From positions 1,984,001-2,048,000 of the forward strand of contig NZ_PDJK01000002.1 in assembly GCF_002564045.1 (NCBI RefSeq): a stretch of 64,000 nt of DNA, in the 5' to 3' direction. The notes below the pieces were generated by a model. It had not been told where the DNA came from, searched no databases, and was given only the letters and a program-made list of their open reading frames with translations. Below, one piece after another: positions 15,256 to 25,933 of the stretch. Each line of letters starts with the position of its first letter. Position 1 is the first letter of the stretch. Position numbers and translations under genes: made by a program. Source of the DNA: Amycolatopsis sulphurea (GTDB lineage Bacteria; Actinomycetota; Actinomycetes; Mycobacteriales; Pseudonocardiaceae).

Positions 15256-16626
15256 GTGAGCCAAGCACCCGAGACCACGCGCCGCACGCTGACCGGCTGG
15301 GCCCGCACCGCCGGGACCGTCGCCGACGTGCTGGCCACGCGCGACGTGGAGAAGATCGCCCGCGCGGTCACCTCCGCCGGCCCTCGCGGGGTCATCGCCC
15401 GCGGCCTCGGCCGGTCCTACGGCGACCCGGCACAGAACGCCGGCGGCCTGGTGGTCGACCTGACCGTGCTCGACGAGATCCATTCGATCGACCCGGACAG
15501 CGGGCTGGTCGAGCTGGACGCCGGGGTGAGCCTCGACAAGCTGATGCGCGAGGCGCTGCCGTACGGCCTGTGGGTCCCGGTGCTGCCGGGCACCCGCCAG
15601 GTGACCGTCGGCGGCGCGATCGCCAACGACATCCACGGCAAGAACCACCACTCCGCGGGCAGTTTCGGCAACCACGTGGTTTCGCTGGACCTGCTCACCG
15701 CCGACGGCTCGATCCGCACGCTCACCCCGGAAGGCCCGGAATCCGAGCTGTTCTGGGCGACGGTCGCGGGGATCGGGCTGACCGGGATCATCCTGCGCGC
15801 CACGATCCGGATGACCAAGACCGAGAGCGCGTACTTCATCGTCGACAACGACCGTACCGACGACCTGGACGGCACACTCGCGCTGATCAGCGACGGTTCG
15901 GACGAGAACTACACGTATTCGTCGGTCTGGTTCGACACCATCAACAAGGGCCGCAAGCTCGGCCGGGGGGCGTTCGCCCGCGGTTCGCTGGCCAGGCTCG
16001 ACGACCTCACGCCCAAGCAGCGCGCCGAGCCGCTGAAGTTCTCCGCGCCGCAGCTGCTCACCGTGCCGGACGTGTTCCCGAACGGGCTGATGAACAAGCT
16101 CTCGCTCAGCGCGATCGGCGAGTTCTACTACCGGTCCACCCCGAAGCACGGCCGGGGCGCGATCCAGAACATCACGGCCTTCTATCACATGCTCGACCTG
16201 GTCGGAGAGTGGAACCGCGGCTACGGCAGCAAGGGTTTCCTGCAGTACCAGTTCAGCACCCCGATCGGCGCGAACGAGGATCTCCGCCGGATCGTGGAAA
16301 AGGTCGCGCACTCCGGGCACTACTCGGCGCTGAACGTCTTCAAGCAGATGGGCAAGGGCAACCGCGCGCCGCTGTCGTTCCCCGACACCGGCTGGATGGT
16401 CTGTCTCGACTTCCCGATCAAACCGGGGCTCAGCGCACTCTGCCGGGAGCTGGACGAGCTGGTCCTCGCCGCGGGCGGGCGGCTCTACACCGCGAAGGAC
16501 TCGCGCACCTCGCCGGAGACCTTCGCCCGGATGTACCCGCGGCTGGAGGAATGGCGGAAGGTCCGCGCAGCCGTTGACCCCGAAGGCGTTTTCGCCTCTG
16601 ACATGAGCCGGAGGCTCGCACTGTGA
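15256..16626 (+). CDS. dprE1: Decaprenylphosphoryl-beta-D-ribose 2-oxidase DprE1
   Basis: A 456-residue FAD enzyme of the vanillyl-alcohol oxidase superfamily. The FAD-binding half contains [17 protein letters not shown] (about residues 54-70) and [20 protein letters not shown] (about 114-133). The C-terminal half carries [10 protein letters not shown], where Cys383 is equivalent to Cys387 of M. tuberculosis, the residue attacked by benzothiazinones. It oxidises decaprenyl-phosphoryl-ribose to the 2-keto form, the first step of epimerisation to the arabinose donor for arabinan. DprE2 follows with a 4-nt overlap. The retained Cys predicts benzothiazinone sensitivity of the enzyme. Confidence 0.96.
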   Translation: MSQAPETTRRTLTGWARTAGTVADVLATRDVEKIARAVTSAGPRGVIARGLGRSYGDPAQNAGGLVVDLTVLDEIHSIDPDSGLVELDAGVSLDKLMREALPYGLWVPVLPGTRQVTVGGAIANDIHGKNHHSAGSFGNHVVSLDLLTADGSIRTLTPEGPESELFWATVAGIGLTGIILRATIRMTKTESAYFIVDNDRTDDLDGTLALISDGSDENYTYSSVWFDTINKGRKLGRGAFARGSLARLDDLTPKQRAEPLKFSAPQLLTVPDVFPNGLMNKLSLSAIGEFYYRSTPKHGRGAIQNITAFYHMLDLVGEWNRGYGSKGFLQYQFSTPIGANEDLRRIVEKVAHSGHYSALNVFKQMGKGNRAPLSFPDTGWMVCLDFPIKPGLSALCRELDELVLAAGGRLYTAKDSRTSPETFARMYPRLEEWRKVRAAVDPEGVFASDMSRRLAL

Positions 16627-17378
16627 TCGACGCGGTCGGAAATCCCCAGTCCCTGCTGCTGCTCGGCGGCACGTCCGATATCGCGTTGGCGATCGCGGAG
16701 AAGTACCTCGCCGAGAAGCCACTGCGCGTGGTGCTCGCCGCGCGGCAGTCGCCCCGGCTGGAGGCCGCGGCGCAGCGGCTGAAGGACCGTGGCGCGGAGG
16801 TGTCCACAGTGGTCTTCGACGCGAAGGACACCGCTTCGCACCCGAAGGTGCTTGACGAGGCCTTCGCCGACGGGGACATCGACGTGACGGTGGTCGCCTT
16901 CGGCCTGCTCGGCGATCCCGAAGAGGTCTGGCAGGACCACGCGAAGGCAGTCGAGCTGGCCACGGTGAACTACGCGTCCGCGGTGTCGGTGGGCGTGGTG
17001 CTGGCGGAGAAGCTCAAGACGCAGGGCCACGGCCGGATCATCGCGCTGTCCTCGGTGGCCGGCGAGCGCGTACGCCGGTCGAACTTCCTGTACGGCTCCA
17101 CGAAGGCCGGCTTCGACGGCTTCTACCTCGGCCTCGGCGAAGCGCTCGCGCCGCACGGCGTGAAGGCCACCGTGGTCCGTCCCGGGCACGTGAAGACCAA
17201 GATGACCGAGGGGCTCAAGCCCGCCCCGCTGTCGGTGACCGCGCAACAGGTCGCCGACATCGCCGTGGACGCTTCCCGCCGCGGCAAGGAGCTGGTCTGG
17301 GCGCCCGCCCCGATGCGCCTGATGATGTCCGTCCTGCGGCACGTGCCCCGGCCGATCTTCCGGAAGCTGCCCATCTGA
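16623..17378 (+). CDS. dprE2: Decaprenylphosphoryl-2-keto-ribose reductase DprE2
   Basis: A 251-residue short-chain dehydrogenase that reduces the DprE1 product with NADH to decaprenyl-phosphoryl-arabinose. The nucleotide-binding motif is [17 protein letters not shown] (about residues 11-27), in which the usual third glycine of TGxxxGxG is changed, as in other DprE2 proteins. The catalytic pair is YGSTK (about residues 157-161), preceded by the SSVAG serine region. Its GTG start overlaps the dprE1 stop (GTGA), so the two are coupled. A strong hairpin follows the gene. Confidence 0.94.
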   Translation: MIDAVGNPQSLLLLGGTSDIALAIAEKYLAEKPLRVVLAARQSPRLEAAAQRLKDRGAEVSTVVFDAKDTASHPKVLDEAFADGDIDVTVVAFGLLGDPEEVWQDHAKAVELATVNYASAVSVGVVLAEKLKTQGHGRIIALSSVAGERVRRSNFLYGSTKAGFDGFYLGLGEALAPHGVKATVVRPGHVKTKMTEGLKPAPLSVTAQQVADIAVDASRRGKELVWAPAPMRLMMSVLRHVPRPIFRKLPI

Positions 17379-17401
17379 GGCCGTCTTTCGCCCGAACCCC
17401 C

Positions 17402-17441
17402 GAACCCCCGAACGTCCCGGTCGCCGGATGTTCGGGGGTTC
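17402..17441 (+). terminator. Rho-independent-like terminator after dprE2
   Basis: GAACCCCCGAAC (17402-17413) pairs perfectly with 17430-17441, 12 bp with a 16-nt loop, followed by TTTCG. It starts 24 nt after the dprE2 stop. The next 190 nt up to the ESX gene at 17630 are clearly richer in A/T than the surroundings and hold no ORF. Confidence 0.75.
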
Positions 17442-17629
17442 TTTCGTCTGCAGACCCTTGCGTTTGCATTCAGAGCAGGTGAAATCAGAGCATAAATACC
17501 TATGGAAAATGCGTCTAAAGCATTTACATCTAGCCACAGGACAATTTCCTGGAATGCCCACACGCGTGGTCACAGATCCGCTACCTTGTTGCCTGTAATC
17601 AATTGCAGACACCGCGCCGAGGGGGCACT

Positions 17630-18028
17630 GTGTTCGAGGACGTCGAGTTCACCGTCGCGACCGGAGAAGCCAGGGCGAGCGCACCGGACGGCTTCGTCCT
17701 GGAGCCCGACGAGGCGAAACAGCTCCTCGAGAAGCTGAAGGGCATCCGAGGCAGGCAGCGAAAAATGAAGAACGCAGTGGCCAACCTGTGCGGGATAGCT
17801 GCCCCGTCGAAGGACCCCTCGACCCTCGCAGCGCACGTCGCACTGGTCGGCGACGGCGCAGGAAAACTCGGGGCGTACTCCTATGGCGGCGGTCACGTCG
17901 ACCTTCAGCTAGCCTATCTGAACGAATTGATCCAACGCATTGAAGCCGCACTGGGCATGACCAAGTCGAGCGACCATCAGCAGACCAGCCTCATGAACAG
18001 TGTCAGCTCCCAGGAAAAGACGACATGA
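17630..18028 (+). CDS. ESX cassette gene A, copy 1 (small helical protein)
   Basis: A 132-residue protein with APDGFVLEPDEAKQLLEKLK (about residues 18-37) leading into a long helix, a central PSKDPSTLAAHVALVGD, and a C-terminal helix ending KTT. The layout is a helical hairpin of WXG100-like size without a W-x-G turn. The GTG at 17630 has a strong GAGGGGG ribosome site 4 nt before it. It overlaps the DUF3558 lipoprotein gene by 4 nt (ATGA). A near copy lies at 18992 and a diverged relative at 43699, each at the start of the same cassette. Probably a secreted or chaperoned ESX partner; the family name is not known to me. Confidence 0.65.
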   Translation: MFEDVEFTVATGEARASAPDGFVLEPDEAKQLLEKLKGIRGRQRKMKNAVANLCGIAAPSKDPSTLAAHVALVGDGAGKLGAYSYGGGHVDLQLAYLNELIQRIEAALGMTKSSDHQQTSLMNSVSSQEKTT

Positions 18029-18633
18029 ACCGCCGCGCTCCCTTTATCGTGCTGATCTCGGCGACGATGCTCACTGCCTGCGCCAGCGTCACTCCCGGCA
18101 TTCCGAGCCCCGCGAGCAATCCCATGCTGCTCAAGGAAATACCGCCCTATGGCGGCGCACCCAAAGTCCCGCACCCACTACCGGACTCCGTACTGTCAGG
18201 CAGTCCCTGTGAAGCACTCAGCCCGAAACAGATTCACGACGACGTCGGGCCCGGGATCCCCGGAAAAGTCGAGGACGGTGCCCTCGGCCCGGTATGCAGC
18301 TGGGACGACAGCGGTGGCGGATCACTGCTGATGATCTATTTCACGACTACGCAACACGAAGGCCTGAGCATCATCTACAAGCAGGTCAAGTCCCAGATGA
18401 AACGATTCGACGTACTCCCACCCATCCAGGGCTTCCCCGCCGTGGCCTACGACACCCAGCCAGGACCGAAAACCCGGGACTGCCATCTCACGGTCGGGCT
18501 GTCCGACACCCTCGACTTCCAAATCGGGCTCAGCCTCGGCGATTACAACGGTGGCAAAGTCGACGCCTGCGGCATCGCAGCCATCATCGCCGACCACGTC
18601 GTCACCACACTCAAAGCGAAAGCGGGGCGCTGA
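18025..18633 (+). CDS. DUF3558 lipoprotein, copy 1
   Basis: A 202-residue exported lipoprotein. The signal peptide MNRRAPFIVLISATMLTAC has a lipobox with acceptor Cys19. The mature part carries GSPCEALSPKQI (about residues 59-70), the usual first conserved block of DUF3558, VCSWD near 90, and paired cysteines near the C-terminus. DUF3558 proteins occur next to ESX genes in Pseudonocardiaceae; their role is unknown. The protein would be anchored on the outer face of the membrane. It is the second gene of the cassette and is followed after 1 nt by the truncated PPE-like gene. Confidence 0.85.
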   Translation: MNRRAPFIVLISATMLTACASVTPGIPSPASNPMLLKEIPPYGGAPKVPHPLPDSVLSGSPCEALSPKQIHDDVGPGIPGKVEDGALGPVCSWDDSGGGSLLMIYFTTTQHEGLSIIYKQVKSQMKRFDVLPPIQGFPAVAYDTQPGPKTRDCHLTVGLSDTLDFQIGLSLGDYNGGKVDACGIAAIIADHVVTTLKAKAGR

Positions 18634-18634
18634 C

Positions 18635-18898
18635 ATGAACCTCGCCGACATTGCCAAGCAATACTTCCAGCTCCACCAGGAAGCGCTCAGCCAGGACGTC
18701 TCGACGGCGCTGGGCAGCCTGGAATCGGTCTGGCAGGGTAACGCATCCGATCAGGCTTCCGCGCGGCTGCAGAAAGTCCGGGCCTCGATGCTCGACGCAC
18801 ACCAGACCTTTCTGGACAACGGCAGCACTCACACCACGACCCTGTACGACAACCTCCGCAACCAGATGGCGCAGATCCCCGCCAAACCCGACCTCCGT
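18635..18898 (+). pseudogene. Truncated PPE-like gene, remnant of the duplication
   Basis: The first 87 codons match the full PPE-like gene at 19994, except that 35 codons are missing after residue 14. The loss is an in-frame 105-nt deletion bordered by AGGAA in the full copy. The W-x-G core ESVWQGNAS is kept. After residue 87 the homology stops at the duplication junction, but the frame stays open through the 5' region of the next unit and into gene A copy 2, giving a possible 251-residue fusion ending at 19390. Either a dead remnant or a fused ESX protein; sequence alone does not decide. Confidence 0.7.
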
Positions 18899-18991
18899 AT
18901 GACGGCTTTCCGGAATGCCCCACATGCGCGGTCACAGATCCGCTACCTTGGTGTCTGTAGTCAATTGCAGACACCGCGCCGAGGGGGCACT

Positions 18992-19390
18992 GTGTTCGAG
19001 GACGTCGGGTTCACTATCGCGACCGGAGAAGCCAGGGCGAGCGCACCGGACGGCTTCGTCCTGGAGCCCGACGAGGCGAAACAGCTCCTCGAGAAGCTGA
19101 AGGGCATCCGAGGCAGGCAGCTGAAAATGAAGGACGCGGTGGCCGACCTGTGCGGGATAACTGCCCCGTCGAAAGACCCCTCGACCCTCGCAGCACACGT
19201 CGCACTGGTCGGCGACGGCGCAGGAAAACTCGGAGCGTACTCCTACGGCGGCGGCCACGTCGACCTTCAGCTAGCCTACCTGGACGAATTGATCCAACGC
19301 ATCGAAGCAGCCTTGAGCATGACCAAGTCGAGCGACCATCAGCAGACCGACCTCCTGAGCACTGTCAGCCCCCAGGAAAAGACGACATGA
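18992..19390 (+). CDS. ESX cassette gene A, copy 2
   Basis: A 132-residue near-duplicate of the protein at 17630, differing at roughly a dozen positions. The same GTG start with GAGGGGG upstream is kept, so it can be translated on its own. It also lies in frame with the truncated PPE-like gene before it. It overlaps the second DUF3558 gene by 4 nt. The conserved Y-G-G-G-H and IQRIEAAL segments in the second half suggest the same helical fold and partner as copy 1. Confidence 0.65.
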   Translation: MFEDVGFTIATGEARASAPDGFVLEPDEAKQLLEKLKGIRGRQLKMKDAVADLCGITAPSKDPSTLAAHVALVGDGAGKLGAYSYGGGHVDLQLAYLDELIQRIEAALSMTKSSDHQQTDLLSTVSPQEKTT

Positions 19391-19992
19391 ACCGCCGCGC
19401 TCCCTTTATCGTGCTGATCTCGGCGACGATGCTCACTGCCTGCACCAGCATCACTCCCGGCATTCCGAGCCCCGCGAGCAATCCCATGCTGCTCAAGGAA
19501 ATACCGCCCTATGGCGGCGCACCCAAAGTCCCGCACCCACTACCGGACTCCGTACTGTCAGGCAGCCCCTGCGAAGCACTCAGCCCGAAACAGATCCACG
19601 ACGACATCGGGCCCGGGATCCCCGGAAAAGTCGAGGACGGCGCCCTCGGACCGGTATGCAGCTGGGACGGCAACGGCGGGTCCGTGTTGTTGATCTATTT
19701 CACGACTACGCAACACGAAGGCCTGAGCATCATCTACAAGCAGGTCAAGTCCCAGATGAAACGATTCGACGTACTCCCACCCATCCAGGGCTTCCCCGCC
19801 GTGGCCTACGACACCCAGCCAGGACCGAAAACCCGGAGCTGCCATCTCACGGTCGGGCTCGCCGACACCCTCGACTTCCAAATCGGGCTCGGCCTCGGCA
19901 GCTACAACGTCGGCAAAGTCGACTCCTGCGACATCGCAGCCATCATCGCCGACCACGTGGTCACCACACTCAAAGCGAAAGTGGGGCGCTGA
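19387..19992 (+). CDS. DUF3558 lipoprotein, copy 2
   Basis: A 201-residue lipoprotein almost identical to the one at 18025, with the same signal peptide ending in LTAC and the same conserved cysteines. It differs mostly in the loop around residues 93-98 and near the C-terminus, where CGIAAI becomes CDIAAI. The ATG overlaps the gene A stop. It is followed by the intact PPE-like gene after 1 nt, so unit 2 of the duplication is the complete cassette. Confidence 0.85.
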   Translation: MNRRAPFIVLISATMLTACTSITPGIPSPASNPMLLKEIPPYGGAPKVPHPLPDSVLSGSPCEALSPKQIHDDIGPGIPGKVEDGALGPVCSWDGNGGSVLLIYFTTTQHEGLSIIYKQVKSQMKRFDVLPPIQGFPAVAYDTQPGPKTRSCHLTVGLADTLDFQIGLGLGSYNVGKVDSCDIAAIIADHVVTTLKAKVGR

Positions 19993-19993
19993 C

Positions 19994-21265
19994 ATGGACC
20001 CGGCCGACATCGCCAAGCAATACTTCCAGCTGCACAAGGAACTGACCGTGCCAGTCGAGGAGATCGTGCAGCAGATCCAGGGTGGCAATTCCCGCGACTG
20101 GCACCGTGGCATCGACATCGCCCGGAGAATGGCCACTGATCAGGAAGCGCTCAGCCAGGACGTCTCGACGGCGCTGGGCAGCCTCGAATCGGTCTGGCAG
20201 GGTGACGCCGCCAATCAGGTTTCCGCGCGGCTGCAGAAAGTCCGGGCCTCGATGCTCGACGCGCACCAGACCTTTCTGGACAACGGCGGCACCCACACCA
20301 CGGCTACAACGCTGTACGACAACCTCCGCAACCAGATAACGCAGATGCCTGCCAAACCCGATCTCGCGCCCGCGGCCGGGAAGAGCTGGTACGAGTACGA
20401 CCATATGTGGCAGCTGGTGGAGTACACCGCGGCAGCGGACGAAAGCCTTCAGCAGTACCAGGAATTCACCAACCAAACCCAAGGGAACACCGGCCGGCTC
20501 AAATCGGATTACGGGCAGATCGGCGCTTACGACGGCGGTGACGTGCGCATCGAGCGGCAACCCGACGCGCAGCACCAACCGGCGGCGAGCAAACCCGGCG
20601 GCAGTGTCCCCGGCAACGCCCATCGGGGAGTCACCGGCGGCCACCTGCCCGGTATTGGCACCAGCGCCGGACATCCGGGCGGGCCGGCCGGACCCGGCGG
20701 GCCGGATGGCGTGAACGGGCCTGGCGCGCCAGGTGGGACGAGCGGATCAAACCCGACGCATGGGCCGGGAAGCGACCACACGACCACTGCGGGCTATCAG
20801 CCATCGCCCGTCCAGCCTGGCTTAGCTCCGCCGTCGTGGGGCGGGTATCAGCCGGGCACCGGCGGTTCCGGCACGCAGGGGTTCGGCCCCGGCGGATTCG
20901 GCACGGGCGAACTCGGCGCAGGGGCGGGCGGATTCGGCCCCGGGACAACGCCGTTCGGCACGGGTGGGGCCACCTCCGGCCCCGGCGAAGGCCCGGCGAC
21001 CCGCAGTCCCGGCAACTCCTCGGGCACCGGCGCGCGGACCGGCGCCGGAGAACCCGGCGCACGCACCGGATCCATGCGCGGTGGCGCGGCCGGTGAACGC
21101 GGGCTGCCCGGTGCGGGGGCGGCGGGCGGGCGTGGCGGCAAGAAGGAGGAAGACGCCGAGCACGATCGCAAGTACGTCCTCGACACCGACGACATCTTCA
21201 CCGACGAGGACCTCGTCGACCCGGTCACCGGGCTCCGCTCCGCACCGCCCACGCTCGGCGCATGA
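19994..21265 (+). CDS. PPE-like WXG protein with Gly/Pro-rich tail
   Basis: A 423-residue protein. Residues 1-175 are helical with the W-x-G turn ESVWQGDAA near residues 65-73 and AKSWYEYDHMW-type aromatic helix later (GKSWYEYDHMWQLVEYTA). From about 200 to 380 the sequence is low-complexity Gly/Pro/Thr. The end is acidic, then RSAPPTLGA, a variant of the APPVIG tail of the other PPE-like proteins here. It overlaps the EspG gene by 4 nt, implying coupled synthesis with its chaperone. Likely an ESX-secreted protein that pairs with gene A copy 2. Confidence 0.78.
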   Translation: MDPADIAKQYFQLHKELTVPVEEIVQQIQGGNSRDWHRGIDIARRMATDQEALSQDVSTALGSLESVWQGDAANQVSARLQKVRASMLDAHQTFLDNGGTHTTATTLYDNLRNQITQMPAKPDLAPAAGKSWYEYDHMWQLVEYTAAADESLQQYQEFTNQTQGNTGRLKSDYGQIGAYDGGDVRIERQPDAQHQPAASKPGGSVPGNAHRGVTGGHLPGIGTSAGHPGGPAGPGGPDGVNGPGAPGGTSGSNPTHGPGSDHTTTAGYQPSPVQPGLAPPSWGGYQPGTGGSGTQGFGPGGFGTGELGAGAGGFGPGTTPFGTGGATSGPGEGPATRSPGNSSGTGARTGAGEPGARTGSMRGGAAGERGLPGAGAAGGRGGKKEEDAEHDRKYVLDTDDIFTDEDLVDPVTGLRSAPPTLGA

Positions 21266-21987
21266 TCACACCGGAGCGAGCGGTCATGCTGCCCGCGCCC
21301 GCGCTCGGCATCGCCTGGGACATGCTCGACCTCGGCCCACCGCACCGGATCTTCGGTTCGGCAAGGTTCTGGGCCGACGCCGGCGCACGGCGGGAACTGC
21401 ACGCCGCGACCATCGATCTGCTCACCGAGTTCGGCCTCGCCGACCGGGGCACGCCGACCCCGGGATGGCGGGCAACGCTCCAGCTGATCGCGTACGCCGA
21501 GGCCGAGTACTACGCGTGGTCAGGCTGGGCGGACGGAACCCGCCAGGCGGCGCTGGTCGCGCAGCGGGCGCAGAACGCGGTGCTGGTACTGGTGCGGGAG
21601 GAGGACGGCGGCACCGTCGAGATCCGCCCGATCCCGCCGCACCGGCTGGCGATCGCACTGCTGGACACGCTGCCCCCGCTGCCGGGCGCGACCGTGCGCC
21701 GGGTGTCGGTGACCTCGCCGTCCGAAACGGCGCCGGACCTGTTCGACGAGCGTGACAGCCACGAGTACCTCACCGCGGTGCTGAACCTCCCGCAGGAAGC
21801 CGTGCACCAACTGTACGTGGCACGTCGTGCCCACGGCCGCCGTCTCAGCGGTGGCCCGATCACCGCGCTCGACCTCGAAACCGGCCGGGCGCTGACCTAC
21901 CCGACCGCCGACGGCCGGGTCGAGCTGATCCCGGGCGATCCGCGGGCGATCGTGAAGATCCTCAACGACGCGATCGAAGCGCTGTGA
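21262..21987 (+). CDS. EspG-family ESX chaperone
   Basis: A 241-residue EspG-like protein. ALGIAWDMLDLGPPHRIFGS opens the N-terminal sheet, AEAEYYAWSGW (about residues 77-87) is the central region, and VHQLYVARRAHGRRLSGGPI with the C-terminal VKILNDAIEAL closes the fold. The same V-H-Q-L-Y-V-A-R-R block recurs in the EspG at 45963, so these two are closer to each other than to the one at 11499. It ends the cassette and would bind the PPE-like protein encoded just before it. No catalytic motif. Confidence 0.8.
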   Translation: MITPERAVMLPAPALGIAWDMLDLGPPHRIFGSARFWADAGARRELHAATIDLLTEFGLADRGTPTPGWRATLQLIAYAEAEYYAWSGWADGTRQAALVAQRAQNAVLVLVREEDGGTVEIRPIPPHRLAIALLDTLPPLPGATVRRVSVTSPSETAPDLFDERDSHEYLTAVLNLPQEAVHQLYVARRAHGRRLSGGPITALDLETGRALTYPTADGRVELIPGDPRAIVKILNDAIEAL

Positions 21988-22005
21988 CCGTCGGCTGAAC
22001 GAGCG

Positions 22006-22587
22006 TCAGATCCCGGTGCCAGTACCGGTGCCGTTGCCGTTCCCGCCGTTCTGCTGGCCGCCGGAGCCCTGCCGCTGGATCGGAGCCCGGCCCCGGAAGT
22101 GGTGATCGCCGCGGTGCTGGCTCATGGTGGGGTGACCGGGGTGGTACGTGGCGGCCATGACGCCGCCCACGACGCCTCCGCCGACGGCCAGTCCGAGCAC
22201 CCCGACTGCGACCAGCTGCGTGACCCGGTTGCCGACAAAGCGCCGGAAGCCGCCGGGGCGAGGAGGTGGCATCGGCACGCCCCACTGCTGCCCTGCGGGC
22301 GGCTGCGGAGGTGGCGGGGGCGGCGACGCGGCCTGGCCCTGCGCACCTGGGCTAGGCGCGCCCTCACCCTGTGCACCTGGGCTTGGTGCACTCTGGCTCT
22401 GCACACCCGGGGTTGGCACGCCCTGCCCCTGCGCACCCTGGCCCGGCGCGGCGGCCGGTTCTGCTGCGGACACCGCCGACGAGTGGAGTTCCTGGGTCTG
22501 CTCGTTCGCCGAGCCGGTGACTTCTTCGTGGCCGGACGCCGGGGCAGGGTCGGTGCCCTCCCGTGGTTCGGGGGTTTGGTCGTTCAT
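22006..22587 (-). CDS. Proline-rich single-span membrane protein
   Basis: A 193-residue protein. The cytoplasmic part is rich in Gln/Gly/Pro and contains short repeats of the type PGAQGQG/APSPGAQGE (about residues 50-95), then a polyproline run. One transmembrane segment follows (about 129-152, VTQLVAVGVLGLAVGGGVVGG), then a His/Gly-rich external tail ending GTGTGTGI. The ATG at 22587 has GGAGGAA 6 nt upstream, whereas the open frame extends further. Proline-rich N-termini of this kind are common near ESX genes but I do not recognise a family. Confidence 0.7.
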   Translation of the reverse strand: MNDQTPEPREGTDPAPASGHEEVTGSANEQTQELHSSAVSAAEPAAAPGQGAQGQGVPTPGVQSQSAPSPGAQGEGAPSPGAQGQAASPPPPPPQPPAGQQWGVPMPPPRPGGFRRFVGNRVTQLVAVGVLGLAVGGGVVGGVMAATYHPGHPTMSQHRGDHHFRGRAPIQRQGSGGQQNGGNGNGTGTGTGI

Positions 22588-22689
22588 TGCGGGTTCCTCC
22601 GGCTCCGAGCGTGGGAACACACTGTTCCCACCCCTTGAGGATGACCGCCGATGCTGTGCGGAGCCTGAACTCCAGCTGTGCATAAAGGT

Positions 22690-23043
22690 AGTGAAGGGTC
22701 CCTTCACGGACTCTGAGTCCAGGGTCCCGGCAAAGTTGGTCGAAGGACCTGTGATCAGCAGAGAGCCGTGGCTGCCGCGTCATCATGGGCGGTGCCTGCC
22801 ATCTCGATCGATTGCGCCAGGCAGCGAGCGATGCGGTTGTGCTCGAGGTGCGCGACCACCTCGTCGTGTGTGCCGGACCTGTTTCAGGTCTGTGAAGGGC
22901 CCCTTCACAGACTCTGAGTCCGTGAAGGGCCCCTTCACGGACCTTCACGGACCTCCGCGGACCTCCGCCGTCTGCGCAGGGCCCCTCACGCCGACTTTGC
23001 CGACACCACGGACGCTGAGGCTGTGAAGGGTCCCTTCACAGCC
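22690..23043. repeat. Composite palindromic repeat cluster
   Basis: Three GTGAAGGG(C/T)CCCTTCAC-type units: a half-site at 22691, a near-perfect inverted pair at 22890-22938 and a short hairpin at 23021-23042. Between them are CGGCAAAGTTGGTCG (22729), shared with 56535, and GCGCAGGGCCCCTCACGCC plus CGACTTTGCCGACACC (about 22974-23009), the reverse complement of the spacer at 3594-3625 apart from one extra C. The roughly 480-nt gap 22588-23067 holds nothing else that I can support. Confidence 0.75.
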
Positions 23044-23067
23044 TCGCCGTCGTCGTGGGCACCCGGG

Positions 23068-24074
23068 TCAGAGGTAGAACGAGAGGAACAGGGTCAGGAC
23101 CCAGCTGGCTCCGAGGACCTGCAGCACCCGGTCCTTGAGGGCGATCTCGTCGGGCGCGCCGGCGTTGCCGCCGTCCACGTCGACCGCGTAGCGCAGTACC
23201 GCGATCACGAACGGGACCATGGACACCACGGCCCACACCGAGTTGTGCTCGGTCTGGCGGATCTCGAACGCCCACAGGCAGTAGGACATGATCAGGATGG
23301 CCGCCGAGGTGGCCCAGACGAACCGCAGATAGCTCGCCGAGTATTTCTTCAGCGAGGAGCGGATCTTCGCCCCGGTGCGCTCGAAGAGCATGATCTCCGC
23401 GTAGCGCTTGCCCGCCACCATGAACAGCGAGCCGAACGCGGTGACCAGCAGGAACCACTGTGACATCGCGATCCCGCCGGCCACGCCGCCGGCGATCGAG
23501 CGCATCAGGAAGCCGGACCCGACGATGGCCAGGTCGACCACCGGCTGGTGCTTGAGCCCGAAGCAGTAGGCCAGCTGCACCGCCTCGTACACCGCGAGCA
23601 CGACGGCCAGCTGCCAGCTCGCGGCGAAGGACACCGCGAGCCCGGCGGCCAGGAAGCCTGCCGCAGCGCCGTAGGCCACGCCGACCGGCACGATCCCGGC
23701 CGCGATCGGCCGGTTCCGCTTGGTCGGGTGCGCGCGGTCGGCTTCGACGTCGACCGCGTCGTTGATGAGGTAGACCGACGAGGCAGTGAGCGAGAACGCC
23801 ACGAACGCGATCAACGCGTCGATGGCCAGTTCGGTGCGGTTCGTCGCCTTCGAAAAGGCGAAGAACGGCGCAGCGAAGACCAGTACGTTCTTCACCCACT
23901 GCTTCGGCCGGGCCGTCTTGACCACGCCGAGCACCAGGCCAAGTGGGCTCGGATCGGCCGAGACGGGCGCTGTGGGCAGGATGGGGGCGTCGACCGACTC
24001 CGCGTGCTCCGCCGGAGTCGCCTCGGCGCCTTCGGCGGCCGCTGCGTTCTCGGCTCGCTCGTCGGTCGTTTCGC

Positions 24075-24078
<4 letters not shown>
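23068..24078 (-). CDS. ubiA: Decaprenyl-phosphate phosphoribosyltransferase (UbiA family, Rv3806c-like)
   Basis: A 336-residue UbiA-superfamily prenyltransferase with about nine transmembrane segments after a 55-residue acidic N-terminus. The first Asp-rich motif is NDAVDVEADRAHPTKRNRP (about residues 111-129), characteristic of the DPPR synthase group; ARPKQWVKNVLVFAAPFFA precedes it. It transfers phosphoribose from PRPP to decaprenyl phosphate, the committed step toward the arabinose donor used for arabinan. The start ATG overlaps the stop of the PAP2 gene (ATGA), and PAP2 is thought to remove the phosphate from its product. The order glf-PAP2-ubiA is that of mycobacteria. Confidence 0.94.
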
Positions 24079-25908
<1,830 letters not shown>

Positions 25909-25933
25909 TTACCCACACCACACTTAGAGAACC

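Larger units (their letters stand above)
17551..20365 (+). repeat. Tandem duplication of an ESX cassette segment
   Basis: Unit 1 (17551 to about 18911) and unit 2 (18912 to about 20365) are highly similar over the 5' non-coding region, the gene-A reading frame, the DUF3558 gene and the first part of the PPE-like gene; the offset is 1361 nt. The non-coding part is shared too, including CACAGATCCGCTACCTTG and the ribosome site GAGGGGG. The PPE-like gene of unit 1 has lost 35 codons inside and everything after codon 87. Unit 2 is complete. Confidence 0.85.

Noticed and set aside
17551..17629. A regular sigma-70-type promoter with -35 and -10 boxes before the ESX cassette
   Set aside because: TACCTT at 17582 is conserved in both copies, but no matching -35 hexamer is found at 16-19 nt spacing, so I do not annotate it as a promoter.
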